Origin: Biscogniauxia marginata
Taxonomy: Eukaryota; Ascomycota; Sordariomycetes; Xylariales; Xylariaceae
Length of the DNA: 64,000 bases
Assembly (NCBI GenBank): GCA_022695795.1
Contig: MU404083.1
Location: forward strand, 1 to 64,000
Reading direction: 5' to 3'
Shown: piece by piece, positions 35,137-48,204 of the stretch
How positions within the stretch are numbered: position 1 is the stretch's first letter
Layout: each line of letters begins with the position of its first letter
The notes under the pieces: model-generated
Told to the model about the DNA's origin: nothing
The model's database searches: none
What the model saw: the letters and a program-made list of their open reading frames with translations, nothing else
Program-made: the position numbers and the translations under genes

Positions 35137-37843
35137 GCAAAGCAGATCAAAAAAACGAATAAATGAAAATACAACTTTCTTACATAGAAATACTCGTTTC
35201 GGTTTTGATTTTCCGTGAGCAAATGCCTCTTTGCCCACCGGCGTTAGGGGGTTTTTGAGGGGAAGACTGTGCATGGCATCATGTCGATATTATCTTTTAC
35301 GGCGGCTGGCTGGCTAATGCTATAGAAAAACTCTCACGTGTCCTTTTCTTTTATCATCATCATAGCAAGCGGTCTCAAGAGGGAGTGTATGATATGAGAG
35401 CAGGAGATCTACGATGAATGGGTCTCCGCGAGGCTACTTGCCATTTTCATATGAGCAGTTTTCTCCAATTTTCACGCTTTGAGCTCTCTGAGCAAAGCAG
35501 GGCTCTCGGGTAGAACGACTGAAGTTAGAGAAGATGATTTAGTTTTTTTGATTGAAAATTTTCGAAGGAAGCCCGCGTTGCACTTACTACCCAGCCCTAC
35601 CTACTCGGCAAGCTTGAGATATAGCGAAGGGGACAGAAGGGAGAAGAGACGAAAAGGAAAGAAACAAGAAAAAAGGTCGAAGTGAAGATGAGAAATACCA
35701 AGGCGCGCGCACACAAAAACCCCCTTTTGTATATGCTTTTTTTTAATACCAACCGAGAACCGCCCTCTTCGATTCCTTTCCGTAACCTTCAAACCGCCGA
35801 AACATACCTACATAACCTACATAACACATGCTATACCCTATATACCTTCCTACCTTAGATAGCTAGGTTACCTTTAGGTGTATATCTGCCCTTTATAGCC
35901 GCCCCCCATCTCTCGAATTGACAATACGTTAAATCTATGGCTTTCTCACTGCTACATTGGAGAAGAAAAGTGATGAGTTGTAGTTTGTAAGAGGGCGTGT
36001 GGTATGAGAGCCTTCATTCACCTATATAACTTACGTAGGTATATATCTACCTACCTACGCTGATGCGTATGTGTGTGTATATACTTTTACCTCAGATAAG
36101 ATCCTCTTCTGCCGGTGATTTTTCTTCTCGGCTACGGTATTCTGCGGTGGCTAGGTCGTAGTATTCATCTTCTCTTTCTTTTCTTTTAACAGCTGGGTTT
36201 TATGTGCGTAGTGGCGGCGTAGCGAGACGATAGGAGATTTATGGTTTGTTTACGGTAGGTATGTTATTCTGGTCTTCACTAGAATGCGTAGATCTGTATA
36301 TACCGACGTAGAGACATACAGCTATTTTGATATGATATGATCATTGGGACTATAAAGCTTCTCCACCGCTCTCTCGCTCTTTCTCTCAGAGAGAGAGAGA
36401 ATTTTGTTGTCGATTAAGTAAATATCTTAAGACTTTACTTTTCTGTTCCTTTCCCAGTTGAACGATTCCAAGGTAAGACGTGGAATACACGGTTGGTTAG
36501 ATCTATCTATCTATCTATCTATCGTTGAACAGTACCGTCTTGGAGGTAAAGGCTGGCCACCCTGACTACCTACTAGTACTAGGTTAGCAACCTTGGACTT
36601 GAATCTCTGCCCTTCTAGAATTGCTCTCTGGCTCCCTCAACTTCAAAGGGGTTCCTGTTCGTCTTTGTCTGAGTGGGTCGTGTTTGCCTCTAGAGTCTTC
36701 GTTGCCCACGTGGTCTCCCATGTGTGTGTGTACGTGTGGGAGTCCTGATTATATGTAGGGAATTACACGATATGCGGGCTTCCCTTGGTAGGTTACGTAG
36801 ATTGTTAAGGTGAGCCGTGCATATATACTACCTTAGATATGTAATTTTGTGTACTTATATACTTAGGTAGGTATGTATTATTATCATACTGGGCTACAAA
36901 ATAACAATTTTTAATTTGGGAGCGCAGTGAATTATTTCATGCTGGTTGTTCTCCCAGTCTCTCTTCCGTGTTGTAAGGAATGAAATATCGATATAGAAGG
37001 TTCTTTGCTTTTGTATATTATTCCACTTAATTGATACTCCTCACTGCAGATACGAGGTTTTTTTTTGTTACCATCATTGTCTTTGTATAGGAACCTATCA
37101 TCTACAGATTACTCCGTAGACACGCACAACCTATAGAGGCGGTCGTAGGTAGATTTCTTGTGGTGGCGGTGTGCGTGACGGAGGAGGGGTGGGAGAGACC
37201 GACCAGTGATGGTCCGTCTCAGAAGTGTTTCAGCATTGGATACCACCAACCATTGTTATTGCGCTGTTGCTATGCGGCACTCGATTTCTGCAGCAGCGTA
37301 AGATAGGAAGAGGAACAGAAGAAAAGAAAAAAAACCAAGAAAAGAGAAAAAAGAGGGGAGAGAGCAAAAGACTGGAGAAAAAAAAAAGCATTTGCTGTGA
37401 TGTAGTAAATCAGATATGAGGTGCTCGGTCCATATTCAATGTGCCTACGTTTCATCATCCCGCTTGGGAGTTCGTTTTGCCCGTCCAAATCCGGGGAGGT
37501 CGAGGGGCGAAACTACCTAAAACTCTTGAGATACAGTAATTGCATACGGTCCGAGCTATTCGATCCTTTTTCTTCTTGTCCTCTTCCCTTTTTGTTGTCT
37601 CCTAGAAGTCTAGAATATACCTATCTCATTGCATTTTTATATGTAGTTTGTGGATACTTAGGTAGTTGGGCATCTAAGCCGCCGGCGCAAAATACCTACC
37701 TACCTACCTATATATCAGGTACCTCTCACCATCTCGATTACTTACCGGCCTGCCCTACGTAACGTATCGGACGATTCCACCTGAGCGCATCATTATACTC
37801 GAGAGAAAAAACGGCCGAGCGCGCAGATTGACGTTACACGAAC
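35137..37843. other. Intergenic region, no supported gene
   Basis: 2.7 kb of spacer with TATC repeats (about 36503-36525), a GA/CT palindromic tract near 36370-36400, and many TACCTA words (about 35800-35880, 36030-36060, 37690-37715). No open frame longer than about 113 codons and none recognisable. Confidence 0.55.
36503..36525. repeat. TATC tetranucleotide microsatellite
   Basis: About five perfect CTAT/TATC units in spacer. Confidence 0.75.
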
Positions 37844-38905
37844 ATGCGTTATTGCGAAGGCACGGTTGCATTACTGTCGTCCCTGGCGGCGATGGTGGTT
37901 GGCGTGTTAGCGGGCGACGAGCTCTTCATCGGGGAGATGCGGCGGGATTTCGGTATAGGCCTCTTGCCCCGACAGGCGACTCTTCAGGAGGGTCCGGCGG
38001 ATCTCCAAGTATGTAGCCTAGCCACCTACTTTATCTACCTCTGGTCGTTGGACGATGAAAAGGGGGGAGGGGTCATCGTCCTATAGAGGGGGAACAAGGA
38101 TAGAACAGAACGAGACAAGATGAGGAATAAAGTAAAGAGCAGACGCTAACTGATGTGATGGCATTGTAGACATTCACGGGAAGTCTGGGCGGTGCGGCGG
38201 CGCCTCCGGTATGTAATACTTACAGCATATCTGCCTACACTTATCTTGCCTTGCTTGCCCCGGCACCGCTGGGCTAGGCCATATATCCCATTCGCTGACG
38301 AGATGGGGCCGGATACGGGCGATGCACTTATAGACATATGTTGCTAATCTGGATGTCTTGCTTTAGATCACCAAATCTGCGGATGAGGACCACCCGTACT
38401 CGATAGATGGCGAGGACGTGGTAAGCCCACTCTCCTTTCCCCCCGCCTTTCTCAGACTCGTGAGACCTTCGTACGATTGGACATTACTTTGTCTGACATT
38501 TATGTTGTCTACGTCTTGGATTAGTCAAGTTACGACGACGCCATAAATAAGGCGTGCGATAAACAGCTCAACGAATGCTCGGACCTGGCGAACGGTGCTA
38601 TGAAGGGCCAGTTCGAGGTCAACGACTGCAACGACCAGAAGGGTGAGTACACGGGTCCCATATAAATGGTTTGCTTCTTCTGCTTCTTCTCTTCTTTCCC
38701 TCTGCATAGGATCGGAGGGGAGGACCCGCAGAGGACGAGCATCCTGTGGTTTGTAAAATCCTGCGGCGGGTTGCTGATGTGTGGTGCTACGTTTGTGGCC
38801 CGTCGAATAGAACAATGTCGAAGCACGCTTAGCGCGGCGACCCAGACGGCATTCTTATCGATCGCAACGTCGAACGCCGAATTCGACTTTTTCTGTGAGA
38901 ATTGA
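37844..38905 (+). CDS. Small secreted cysteine protein, five exons
   Basis: Reconstructed exons: 37844-38008, 38170-38208, 38367-38420, 38525-38642 and 38811-38905, giving 156 residues. All four introns start GTATGT, GTATGT, GTAAGC or GTGAGT and end in TAG. The first three are phase 0 and the last phase 1. The N-terminus is a signal peptide (about residues 1-23). Exons 2 and 3 encode a Gly/Ala-rich and an acidic linker. The C-terminal domain starts with SSYDDAINKACDKQLNEC and continues through DCNDQKEQC to a final cysteine (CEN) at the end. The YDD-C-x6-C...C-x5-C pattern resembles a common family of small secreted fungal proteins of unknown role, which I know by pattern and not by a fixed name. 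The coding part is less than half of the gene, so single-frame searches miss it. Introns 1 and 4 are long for this window (161 and 168 bases). Confidence 0.72.
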
Positions 38906-40687
38906 GCAAAAGGGGGGAGATGACATAAAATGAGATAAAATACGGATCTGTGTATTCCGGCGGTGAGGTTTGGGTTAAAGGCGGGGGAGGAAGTATAGGA
39001 GGTATATATATATATATATATATCTATATCCATTGGTTAGGAGTAGTAGGGATGGGTTGGTTGGTTTTGTTTTATACCTTTGGCCAGATATTTTATTTTA
39101 TTTTTGGGTATGCCTTTTAGGAATTCAGGATGCGGACAAGCAATGAGGATTGGAAAATAATGAAAATACTGTGTCGTCGGAGCTTGGGTCGAGCGACTAG
39201 GGTGTCATCCATTTCTAACGGGCTGTACCTTAATTCATTCGGGCGGTGATTCTTTTTCTTTTCTGCTTCCCAATTTAGATGTATGAGTTGTCATGCAACC
39301 AACGCAATGATGCAGGGACTCCAGTTTCTGACTGGTTGTCAGTGCTTAAGTACTGTAGGTTAGTTGAAGAGTGGATAAGAGGTTACCTAAGTTTAGGGCA
39401 TAAAGTAGATCTACAGTACTTTGCCTAGGTACCTACCTAACTAACCTTACAAGGTAGCTTGCCTTCCACTTTTCTAATGAGCAGACTACTCGGACGAGGA
39501 CACATTAGGTAGGTAGGTTACTGAGCACCGATGTGCACGATCAAAGAAAGCTTGTACTACCCACTAGGTAGAATATTAATTTAATGACAACTCCAAAGAC
39601 GCGAGGTGACTATTTTGTGGCGTTTGAGCCGCAAGGTACGGCCACCTAAGTAAGGTATTTTACATTTCGTGGCCGGCCAGCAGGTCGACGGGTGGCGGGA
39701 TGAAGTACCTAACCCAACTGCATCGTCGCCTTACCTCGAGCACAGCTCACTCGCAGATACATGCTACTTATATATTCAAAAAAAAAAAAAAAAAGTGAGT
39801 TTGTAGGTACCTAGGTATTTGCATGAAGGCCACAATCACCGCGATACACGTGGTCACGACTCCAAGAAATTTCCCTCGCGCTGAGGCTTATCACGAGGAC
39901 ACCCAATTACAGAGACGGGAGTTGCTCGCAATGTCTTTGCTGGCGCGCCGGCGATCTCGTGAAGGGAAGAGGTAGCACTAAGTACAGACTGGGCAAGATG
40001 CCGGGGGTACCCACTAAAGAGGATGGGGGGTGTGGGGCAGCGCATTACGCTTGGGACAAGGCGATATGAGTGACCTTGGTGTGCCAACCACCGGCACCCG
40101 TCGTCCCAGCAAATCACAACTGCCCAGAGGTATTTCCCATCGGCAACCGGGAGGGTCAGCAAAAAAATAACAATGCAACACAAGTTTCTGGGTGGCAGAC
40201 AATTCAATTTGAACAGGCCATCCTTGACCTTCGACCAGATTAACCCTTTTCTCATTTCTCGCTCGCAGCTGGGGAGATCGGAAATCCTCTCCTTCCCACG
40301 ACTTCAACGACGCGCCTCCTAGTCGTCCGCTGTCAACAACCCGCTCGAGTCTGCTTCTGAAGAAGGTATCCCTTGTTTTATTCTGTTCTTCTCCCTTCTC
40401 GAGATTCCCAGGGCCGACAACGAAACTCTCCCCCCGATGCATGCATCAAGTCCTCTCATTTTTATTTCTCTTCTTCCCTGTTTCACGGTTCCTTTTTGAG
40501 CGTTCGCCGCCGCCGCTGTCCACAGACCCCGGGACGCGTAAAACCGGCGCGATACGATCCCCATAGGTGGCCTCGACTCGACCGAGCCGCATCATTGTTG
40601 GGATCGGATTTCCACACGAGACAGAGCTAGCGACTGGAGATCAGTAGCAGGCGGCGTGCTCTTCGTCTGCTTGGATCTCCCTACCGT
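38906..40687. other. Spacer and leader before the coiled-coil gene
   Basis: Contains a TA dinucleotide run (39003-39022), an A-run near 39779-39794 and clusters of ACCTAGGT-type words (about 39424-39445, 39806-39818). From about 40250 the sequence becomes C/T-rich and looks like the long 5' leader of the next gene. The 142-codon minus-strand frame here is not supported. Confidence 0.5.
39003..39022. repeat. TA dinucleotide microsatellite
   Basis: About ten TA units, about 100 bases after the stop of the small secreted protein gene. Confidence 0.8.
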
Positions 40688-43600
40688 ATGCACACCCACC
40701 CAGCCTCCGCCTCCGCCTGTGCCTCCGCCTGTGCTTGTGCCTTGCCTCTCACATGCCAACATAGCCATGCCGCTGAAGTAAAGGCGCAACCTGTACTGAC
40801 TGACTCGCTGCAAGGTCGATCAAAGACGTCTTCTCTAAAGTGGTCGTCTACTCCTCCTCGTGCATCAGCACAGGACGGGACTGGAGCCGAGCGATCTCCG
40901 CAGCCTTCACCGACATCATCCACCCTGTCCAGTGCTTCGACGGTCGACGACGACGGTGAATCGGCGTCTCCGATTCTCCCACCGCTTCCAGCCCCGAAAT
41001 TATCAGCCAGGGCTTTAAACCACCTCCGGACGCCACCTCGGTCTAGTCCCTATACCAAAGCAGAAGAGCAAGGAGAAGAACCCCAGTTCGTAACCACCAG
41101 CTGGGGCTCACCGTACCCTCCCGCCGACAGCAATCATCACCGGAACGTGAGCTTTAGCAGCGAGACCTCCGAGGATTCTCCTTTGCACCAGCTCGAGATC
41201 ACTACACCCTTCTTGCGACCGGCGCCCTTGATCTTGACAACCGAGTCGGAACAGTCGCACTCCTCGCTATCGGGCAGTGCTGCTGTACTTGCAAACCGTG
41301 CCCGGCGTCCCCTTCGCAGTATTACGGAAGACTGGATCCGCCAGCATACCACCCACGACTTGGGTTCTGAGCATCGCCACTGGCTGAGTGACGGCACTGA
41401 CGAGAGCGAGCACTCTTCATTGGGCGGCTCCGTCTCGGGCGACGACGCGGGTTGGTACGAGGAGACAGATCCAAGGACCCCCCGAGCTCCGTCCCAGCCA
41501 GCGAAGACATCTGTTCCTCGAGGAAAACGACGGACCCCGAGAAGTCGATCTAGCAACGAGACCTTACGGCAGGCGATCCTTAACCAGCGTGTCACTAGCC
41601 AATCTGAAGCCATGGAGGTCTTAGATGTAGGTAGGGGCAGTCAGGATGCCCGCAGCATCCATACCGAATCCGGCTCCGACGTGACAACTAGGACAGATAC
41701 TCCCGTTACATCTGATAAACCGGTTTTGAATGGATACGTCCAAGGCCCTATTATGGTAGCGGAGCCGCCTGCGACTCCGGCAAGACCGATCAAACCGACC
41801 ACCTCGCGGACGCCTAGACTTAAGAAAAAGGTGCCATGGAGGGGCAAGAACATCATGGTTTTACTACCCCGTGACGAAGAGCGAGGGAAGCCCGGCAAGG
41901 CGCCAGTCCCGATCGATGCGGCGAGTGTAGACTCCATGCTTCGTTCGTGGGAAGAATTGGGGTACAACATTAGAGGCTTCGATTTAGATGGCCCGCTAGA
42001 CAACGTACCGGAATGCTCTCAGAGTCGAGGTGCATGGCCTGACCCCGATGATGTGCAAAAAGAACGGACTCAACGACATTTTCAGGTGACTCTTCCAGAT
42101 TTGGACGGTATGTGATGCTTTTCTTGAACACTTGTTGATGGTTTTAAGCTGACTCTGTCGTAGCATGGAAGAATTATGCCAACGAGCTCCAGGAGGCCAA
42201 GCTAAGAGCGCTTGGTGTATCCTTTGCAGATGAGGAACCGGCACCTCCGCCTTCGATTTCGCCGGCGGTATCTAACATGAGCCGGCAAGCTTCGAACCAA
42301 TTCCCACTGCCGTTTTCACCACCATTGCCAGCTTCGTCGGCCGCTAGCAATGGGCTTCAGGGCTTTCCCTTCTCAGGCCCGTTCCTCTCGAACAACGGAT
42401 CTTCCGCCACACAAAGTCCTGGGATACCGTCGATTACTTCGCCAGTCTCGTTCAATGCCCCCCACGGACATGGGAAATTTAACCCCCGGGCATCGATATC
42501 CATCTCTCCGCACGAGCTTCCCTTCCATCTTTCGGGCCAGCCCTCGCCTCATGGGTGGTCCCCCCAACTACTGTTACAGCAACAACTGGCTCGTGGTGGC
42601 TCACCTTCTGTCCTCAATCTAAACTCGTTAACTTCCCCGACCTCTCCCTTCCAGCGAGATGGAATGTCACCGCCAATGAACATACACCAGCGCCATCAAT
42701 CCTTACAATACCCGATGTTGCCTCAGCATTTGCAAAGACAGGACTCTGCAAGGGCATCGCCGCGGTTACAAGAGCTACGCGAGGTTGACGAGGAAACCCA
42801 AAGCAACCCGTACGAGGGCAAGAGCCCATCGAAGACCCCTGAACCGACTCATTTCATCCGCCACAATGCTAGTGATAGTTTGCAGAAGGAGATTGATGAC
42901 GCTGAGTACCACTTGGAAGAACAGTTCCGTTCTCAGCTGGAACACGAAGACTACAGCCCGCATAATGAGAATGAGAAGGTGGAGGCAAACAACTCGTTCA
43001 ATGGGACTACGGATCCCTCGCACGCTCGGGGTCCTTCAGTCCACTTTGGCGGCTTTGGTACTGACTCCGACGAGGGACCTAAGCTGCACCACCCACAGCC
43101 TCACAGCCGCGGTCATTCGCTGTCACAACAGCCGTATTTCGATAATGACGAAGTGCGCGACAGCACTGATGAAGGAAGCGTCAACAAGCCTCGGCCGAAT
43201 GCCATCAACTTGCACAAGTCTGATAATTCTTACGAAATCGAGACAAACCCTAGCAATCTCGGCACGCCCGTTGAACCGTTCGAGTTTGTTAACCAGCTGC
43301 ATGACCGATCATTCTCGAACACTAGCAACCCATGGGCCGACGTTCAATCTATGTCACGTCGCCCTAGCCATTCGAGCAAGTCTTCTCTTACTAAGTTGAA
43401 TGCCGCAGCTGCGGAATTCAAATTCAATCCTACGAGTAACTTCACGCCTGGCCAGTTGGCTGGCCAGTTCATTTTCGGTAACAACAACCCCCAGCCAAGC
43501 CCTTTCCAGCCGTCTGTATTTCAGCAAGCGTCTGTAACGTCTTATCCACAATCCGCTGTGTCGAGTCATTTCAGCGTGCCATCAAACTCCTCGAATAAGG

Positions 43601-46600
43601 TCAACGCTACGGCCCCAGTCTTCTCCCCCGGCAGGAGCGATTTCAGCTTTTCCTCGTCTGGACCGAAGTTCAACCCTGACGCGAAGGCTTTCCAGCCTCT
43701 CACCTCGTTTGCCTCGTCCGTCGGGAGTGCACCTGCTTCTGGCAACGAGAGTGTTGAAAACCGTCCTAGCTCTATATTCAGCAATATCGATCTGACGGTT
43801 TCAGAAATTGTGAAACCGGTGAAGAAGTCTAAGGCTATTCCGATAGTACGTCCCTCGAGTACAGCTGGGAGTCTCGCCGAGACCGCAAGTGCTCAAGGCG
43901 ACGACCGGAGTCGAGATCGTAGCGTCGCCGATACCAATCGGGCCACGAAGAAGTTTAGAGACAATAACGATGATAACAACGACAAGAACGGTGACAGCAA
44001 CGATGTCCCGCAATTCGCCGAGCCCACACCAGAACTTGAGACCAAGGGTGACGAAGACGAGACCGCACACATGGACACTACATTTGCATCCACTATTCTC
44101 TCCGAGTCCACAGACGGGAAGCTACAATCCGAGTCGAATGGCACGAAGGCAACTACTAGTCCATCGGCGACATCCCCCGACCATGAAAAGGCCACCTGGA
44201 AGCCGTTCGAGTTCAAGAGCGAGACAGAAATGCTTGACTTCAACAATGCCCGTCCTTTCGGAGAAGCGGAGCCAGATTTCAAGAAGGAACACAAAAGGAG
44301 TCTATCCGCTACTGCCAAGCCCTTTGTTCCTACGGGCTTCCTATTCGGTGCTGAAAATCCTGTTGACACTCCGTTCAACCCGGTTCTCAAGCCTGAGCCT
44401 CCCCAGATGACCGAGTCAGCGAAAGGGTCCGATGACGACCGCGCTGGCTCGCCGACGCCTGGACCTGACACTCTGGTTCGTGTTGAGCCCGAGGCTGAAG
44501 CAGTCTCGCAGCCAGAAGCCGCTTCCGCTCCATCTACAGGAGGATTGGGTTCGTCCAGATTCGCATCTCCTTCACCTGCTCCAAAGGGCCTGAAATCGTC
44601 GAGATTTGCCTCTACACCCTCACCTCTGCCTAAGGTGCCTGGCCTGGGAGCTTCGCGGTATGCCGCCTCGCCATCTCCAGTCTCGGAAGACAACGGAACA
44701 GAACCTGCTTCGACTAATGGGGTTGCGCCGGCCGGCGAAACTCAACTGCATAGCTTCGAGCCATTGCCTGTCAGCCCGCCATCGGATACTGATGAACCAC
44801 GGAAGGCTAATTCGACGGAAGATCTCACATTTGAGGAGATCGATGAAGTCATGGAGCATCTCAACAAAAATGATCCTACTCAGGGAGTCAAGAGGTTGGT
44901 CGAGTCACCCAAGTGGCATCATCCTAGTCCAGTACAGAATATATCTGTGGCTGCTATCACACAGTCGCCACCTCAAGAAGCACAGGAGGCCATACGAGGC
45001 AAAGCTCCAAGCCCAAGTCCTCGCCCTTACCGGACTCTGCACCCAGACCTCGCTATCCCAAGGGCTTCCACCGAAATTGACGATCCCTTCATCGATCGTC
45101 CCCGAGATGGCCGTTCACCCTCTTACGAACCCCCGGTTCGCCGTCTCAACGTTGGCGAAAGCCTTCCAGAGAGCGAATGGGACGATGCTTTCAGTGCTAG
45201 CGAACAGGACAAACTCGAGCAGCGCGTTCGATACTTCGATAGTCATGTCAATGACGTGGTTGGCAATCTTTTGGATTCCCGTCTTGATCCCCTCGAGAAG
45301 ACTCTGGATACCATTCACCATGTGTTGGGCAGCTTGGCCCGTAGGGCGCCGTCTAGCCGCCGCGACCGAAGCAGCATCTCTGCTGAGGTCCCGGAGAGCG
45401 ATGCTGATGATGAGGATGAGGAAACACCCGTTCGTCGGTCAATGAGCCCGAAGAGGGATAAGAAGCTGGAACAGATTCGCATCGCAGTCATCGACGCTTT
45501 GAACCAACAGCAGGCCACTCGCACTCTACAGCCAGCTCAGCTTGAGCTTGTCGAGGAAGAATCTAAAGATCCTAAGGAAGCCTCGGTTATCCTGAAGATG
45601 CTGGAAGAGATGAAGGAGCAACTCGGCAAAAACCTTCAGGTTGACCTCCGCCCTGAGGAACTCAGGTCTATAGTCGAGGAAGCGGTCGTGCGTGGTGTTC
45701 CCCCTAGCCTCCCACCAGTCGCCAGGGACGATGAAGAAGTTACCAAGGTGCTCTCCGAAATGCAAGCTAGAGTTATCCAGCTGGAAGACAGGCTACATGC
45801 TGAGGAGGATAGGGCTGAAAGGGAACGCTCAAGGGTACTCGACCTTGAGACTAAGCTACGTGCCGAGGAGACTAGAAGCGGGAACGAGATAGCGACCAGA
45901 CGTGCTGCCGAGGATCGTGCCGCCGAGCTTCGACGACAATTGGAACAAGCCGAGACTAAGGTAGAGGTTGAAATCATGAACCGTAGTGTGTTTGACCAAA
46001 GAACTCACGATCTCGAAGAGCGGCTCAAGGCTCAGGAAAGAAAAACGGAAATGGAGTTTTCCGGCCGAAGGGAAGCTGAAGATAGGCTCTCAGAAATCCA
46101 GCGCCTGCTCCGAATCTCATCAGAGGAAGAGGATCGTCTCAGATCTGTCCTCGAGGACCGTGAGCAGAAGATTAGAGCTTTCGAGCAGGCATCTGCCAAA
46201 AGCTCGATGCGTATCTCTCTACTCGATGCTGCTCAATCTAGTGCTGAACAGACCCAGGCTGACCTCAAGAACCGCCTCGCTATTGTGGAAACTGAAGTCA
46301 ACGATGCGAGGCAAGAGGCGCGACATTGGCGTTCTGAGGCCGAGCACGCTAGGGATTCAGCTCACCAACAAACAGACGATTTCGTTCAGGCTGTTAATGA
46401 GAATAAGCATCTTCACAAGCTGATCGATACTCTTGGCGTACAACTTGAGGAGAACGAACGGATCAGAGACAGCTGGCGAGCTAAGTTCGTTTCCCTGCAG
46501 GATAACATGGCGCACGCGGCCCGTGAGATCACCGAGGAGAACTCGAGGCGGACCAAGAAGGAGCAGGCTCTCATTGCGCGCCAGGAAGTGCTTGATGCTA

Positions 46601-48204
46601 GACTTCAAGCAGAAGCACGAACTCGTGAACGACTGGAGGTCGAAGTTGAAAGGTTGGAGAACGGTGAGCGGGCTGGCATGAGAGCGGTTAGCGAGTGTAA
46701 GCGTCTCGAGGGACTACTATCCGAGCTGCGCAACGAAAATCACAACTTAGAGCAGAACGTGCTCCGGTACCAGCGAGAAATCAAGGAAGCAAGGGAGTCA
46801 GCTGCTACCGAAGTCAAGCGTACCCGCGTCTCCTTGGACGCAGAACTCGAAGCCGCCAACAACCAGGTCAATAGCGTGCGCAATGAACTCGAAGAGGAGA
46901 TTACCAAGTTAAGAGCTCAGCTGGATCAAATCAGACTGGACGCCGATACCGCCAAGGCGCACCATGAGATGATGCTCGAGGAATCGCAGTTTACAAAGCA
47001 GACAGAACTGCAGGAGGCCCAAAGGGCTAAGGAGAGCGAACTCGAGGAACTGGTTCGCAAGCACCAGAACGAGGTGGAAGACCTCCAGGCTCGTTATGAA
47101 CGGCAAATTAGCAATGCGATTGAGGATGCACAGCGCAGTGAACAGAACCTGCTTGAAAGACTTAGCTTGTCTACCTCGAAGACCGAGCATCTCCAGGACC
47201 GTGTTGCACACTTGGAAGACAAGGTGCAGATTGCTCAGGAGGCTGCACGCGCAGCTGCTCAAGCTGCCGCACAGGCCTCCAAGGGCTCACTAATAATTCC
47301 TGAACAGTCTACCCAGTCCGGCCCTGTGGCTCAGACCAAGCAACTTGCACAGGCCATGCAGCTTCCGGAGAAGATATCGCCTCAGGCTCTTCGCGAGTCG
47401 ATCATGGTCCTACAAGAACAATTGCAGGCCCGCGAGCAGCGAATCGAAGAACTCGAGCAAACTGTCACTAAGTTGGACCCGGATGCTACTACTAAGATCG
47501 CCAAGCGAGATGACGAGATCACATGGCTACGCGAACTCCTCGCAGTAAGACACGGTGACCTTCAGGACATTATTGGGGCATTGTCCGCCGATAAGTACGA
47601 CAAGGAGGCTGTGAAGGATGCAGCTATCCGTCTCAAGGCCAATCTTCAGATGGAGGAGCAAGAGCGCGAGCGTGCTGTGAATGGCGGCTCATCTATTAGC
47701 CTCCCCAGCATTGCTGCCTCGCTCCGAGGAGTTGCTACTCCTCGAGTTGCTCAAGCTGTAGGGCCTTTGGCAGCGGCCTGGGGAAGTTGGCGCAAGGGGA
47801 ATCAGCAGCCTTCGCTCAAAGTCCCTCGAGTCTCATCATCCCCAGCCCCCGCGAGACACGCGACACCCTCCAAAACCAGTCCAGCCATTTCGCAGAGTAG
47901 CTTTCTCTCCGGTCTCATGACCCCTCCAGCTTCAGGTGTGCGTAACATATCTCTGGAAGAGCAGGGCGAGTCGCAACCTACAGCGTTCGGAAACACCGGT
48001 CGCCGTTTCACTGCCGAGCAGTTTGCCAACAGATCACGCAGTCATATGACAGCGCGACAGGCGGAGAAGATGCCCATCGGCAGTACTCCGCCTCTCCGAC
48101 AAGACCAGAGAAATCCTGTTACACCACCAATGATGCGGTCCAACTCATACGACGCGGATGCACGTGTCGAGGACTTTGACGATGCTTCCTTTTTCGACGA
48201 CTGA
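40688..48204 (+). CDS. Giant coiled-coil protein (M-protein-repeat-like)
   Basis: Exons 40688-42107 and 42164-48204, with a 56-base intron (GTATGT...CGTAG); 2,486 residues. The junction joins VTLPDLDG to WKNYANELQEAKLRALGV, which reads as one conserved segment. The first ~1,500 residues are mostly disordered, rich in Ser/Pro with repeated KSSRFAS/GSSRFASPSP motifs around 1270-1310. A conserved LRSWEELGYNIRGFDL motif lies near residue 420. From about 1560 to 2300 the protein is a nearly continuous heptad coiled coil rich in Glu, Arg and Ala. The C-terminal tail ends in an acidic DFDDASFFDD. Filamentous fungi carry similar proteins often labelled M protein repeat protein. A scaffold or organelle/cortex tether is plausible but unproven. 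The extreme N-terminus (Ala/Ser/Cys-rich from a GCCTCCGCC repeat) is odd, and a possible acceptor near 40815 means the true start could differ. Confidence 0.85.

Noticed and set aside
40014..40442. 142-codon minus-strand frame opposite the leader of the coiled-coil gene
   Set aside because: No domain, signal or conserved composition; likely a chance antisense frame in a G+C-rich leader.
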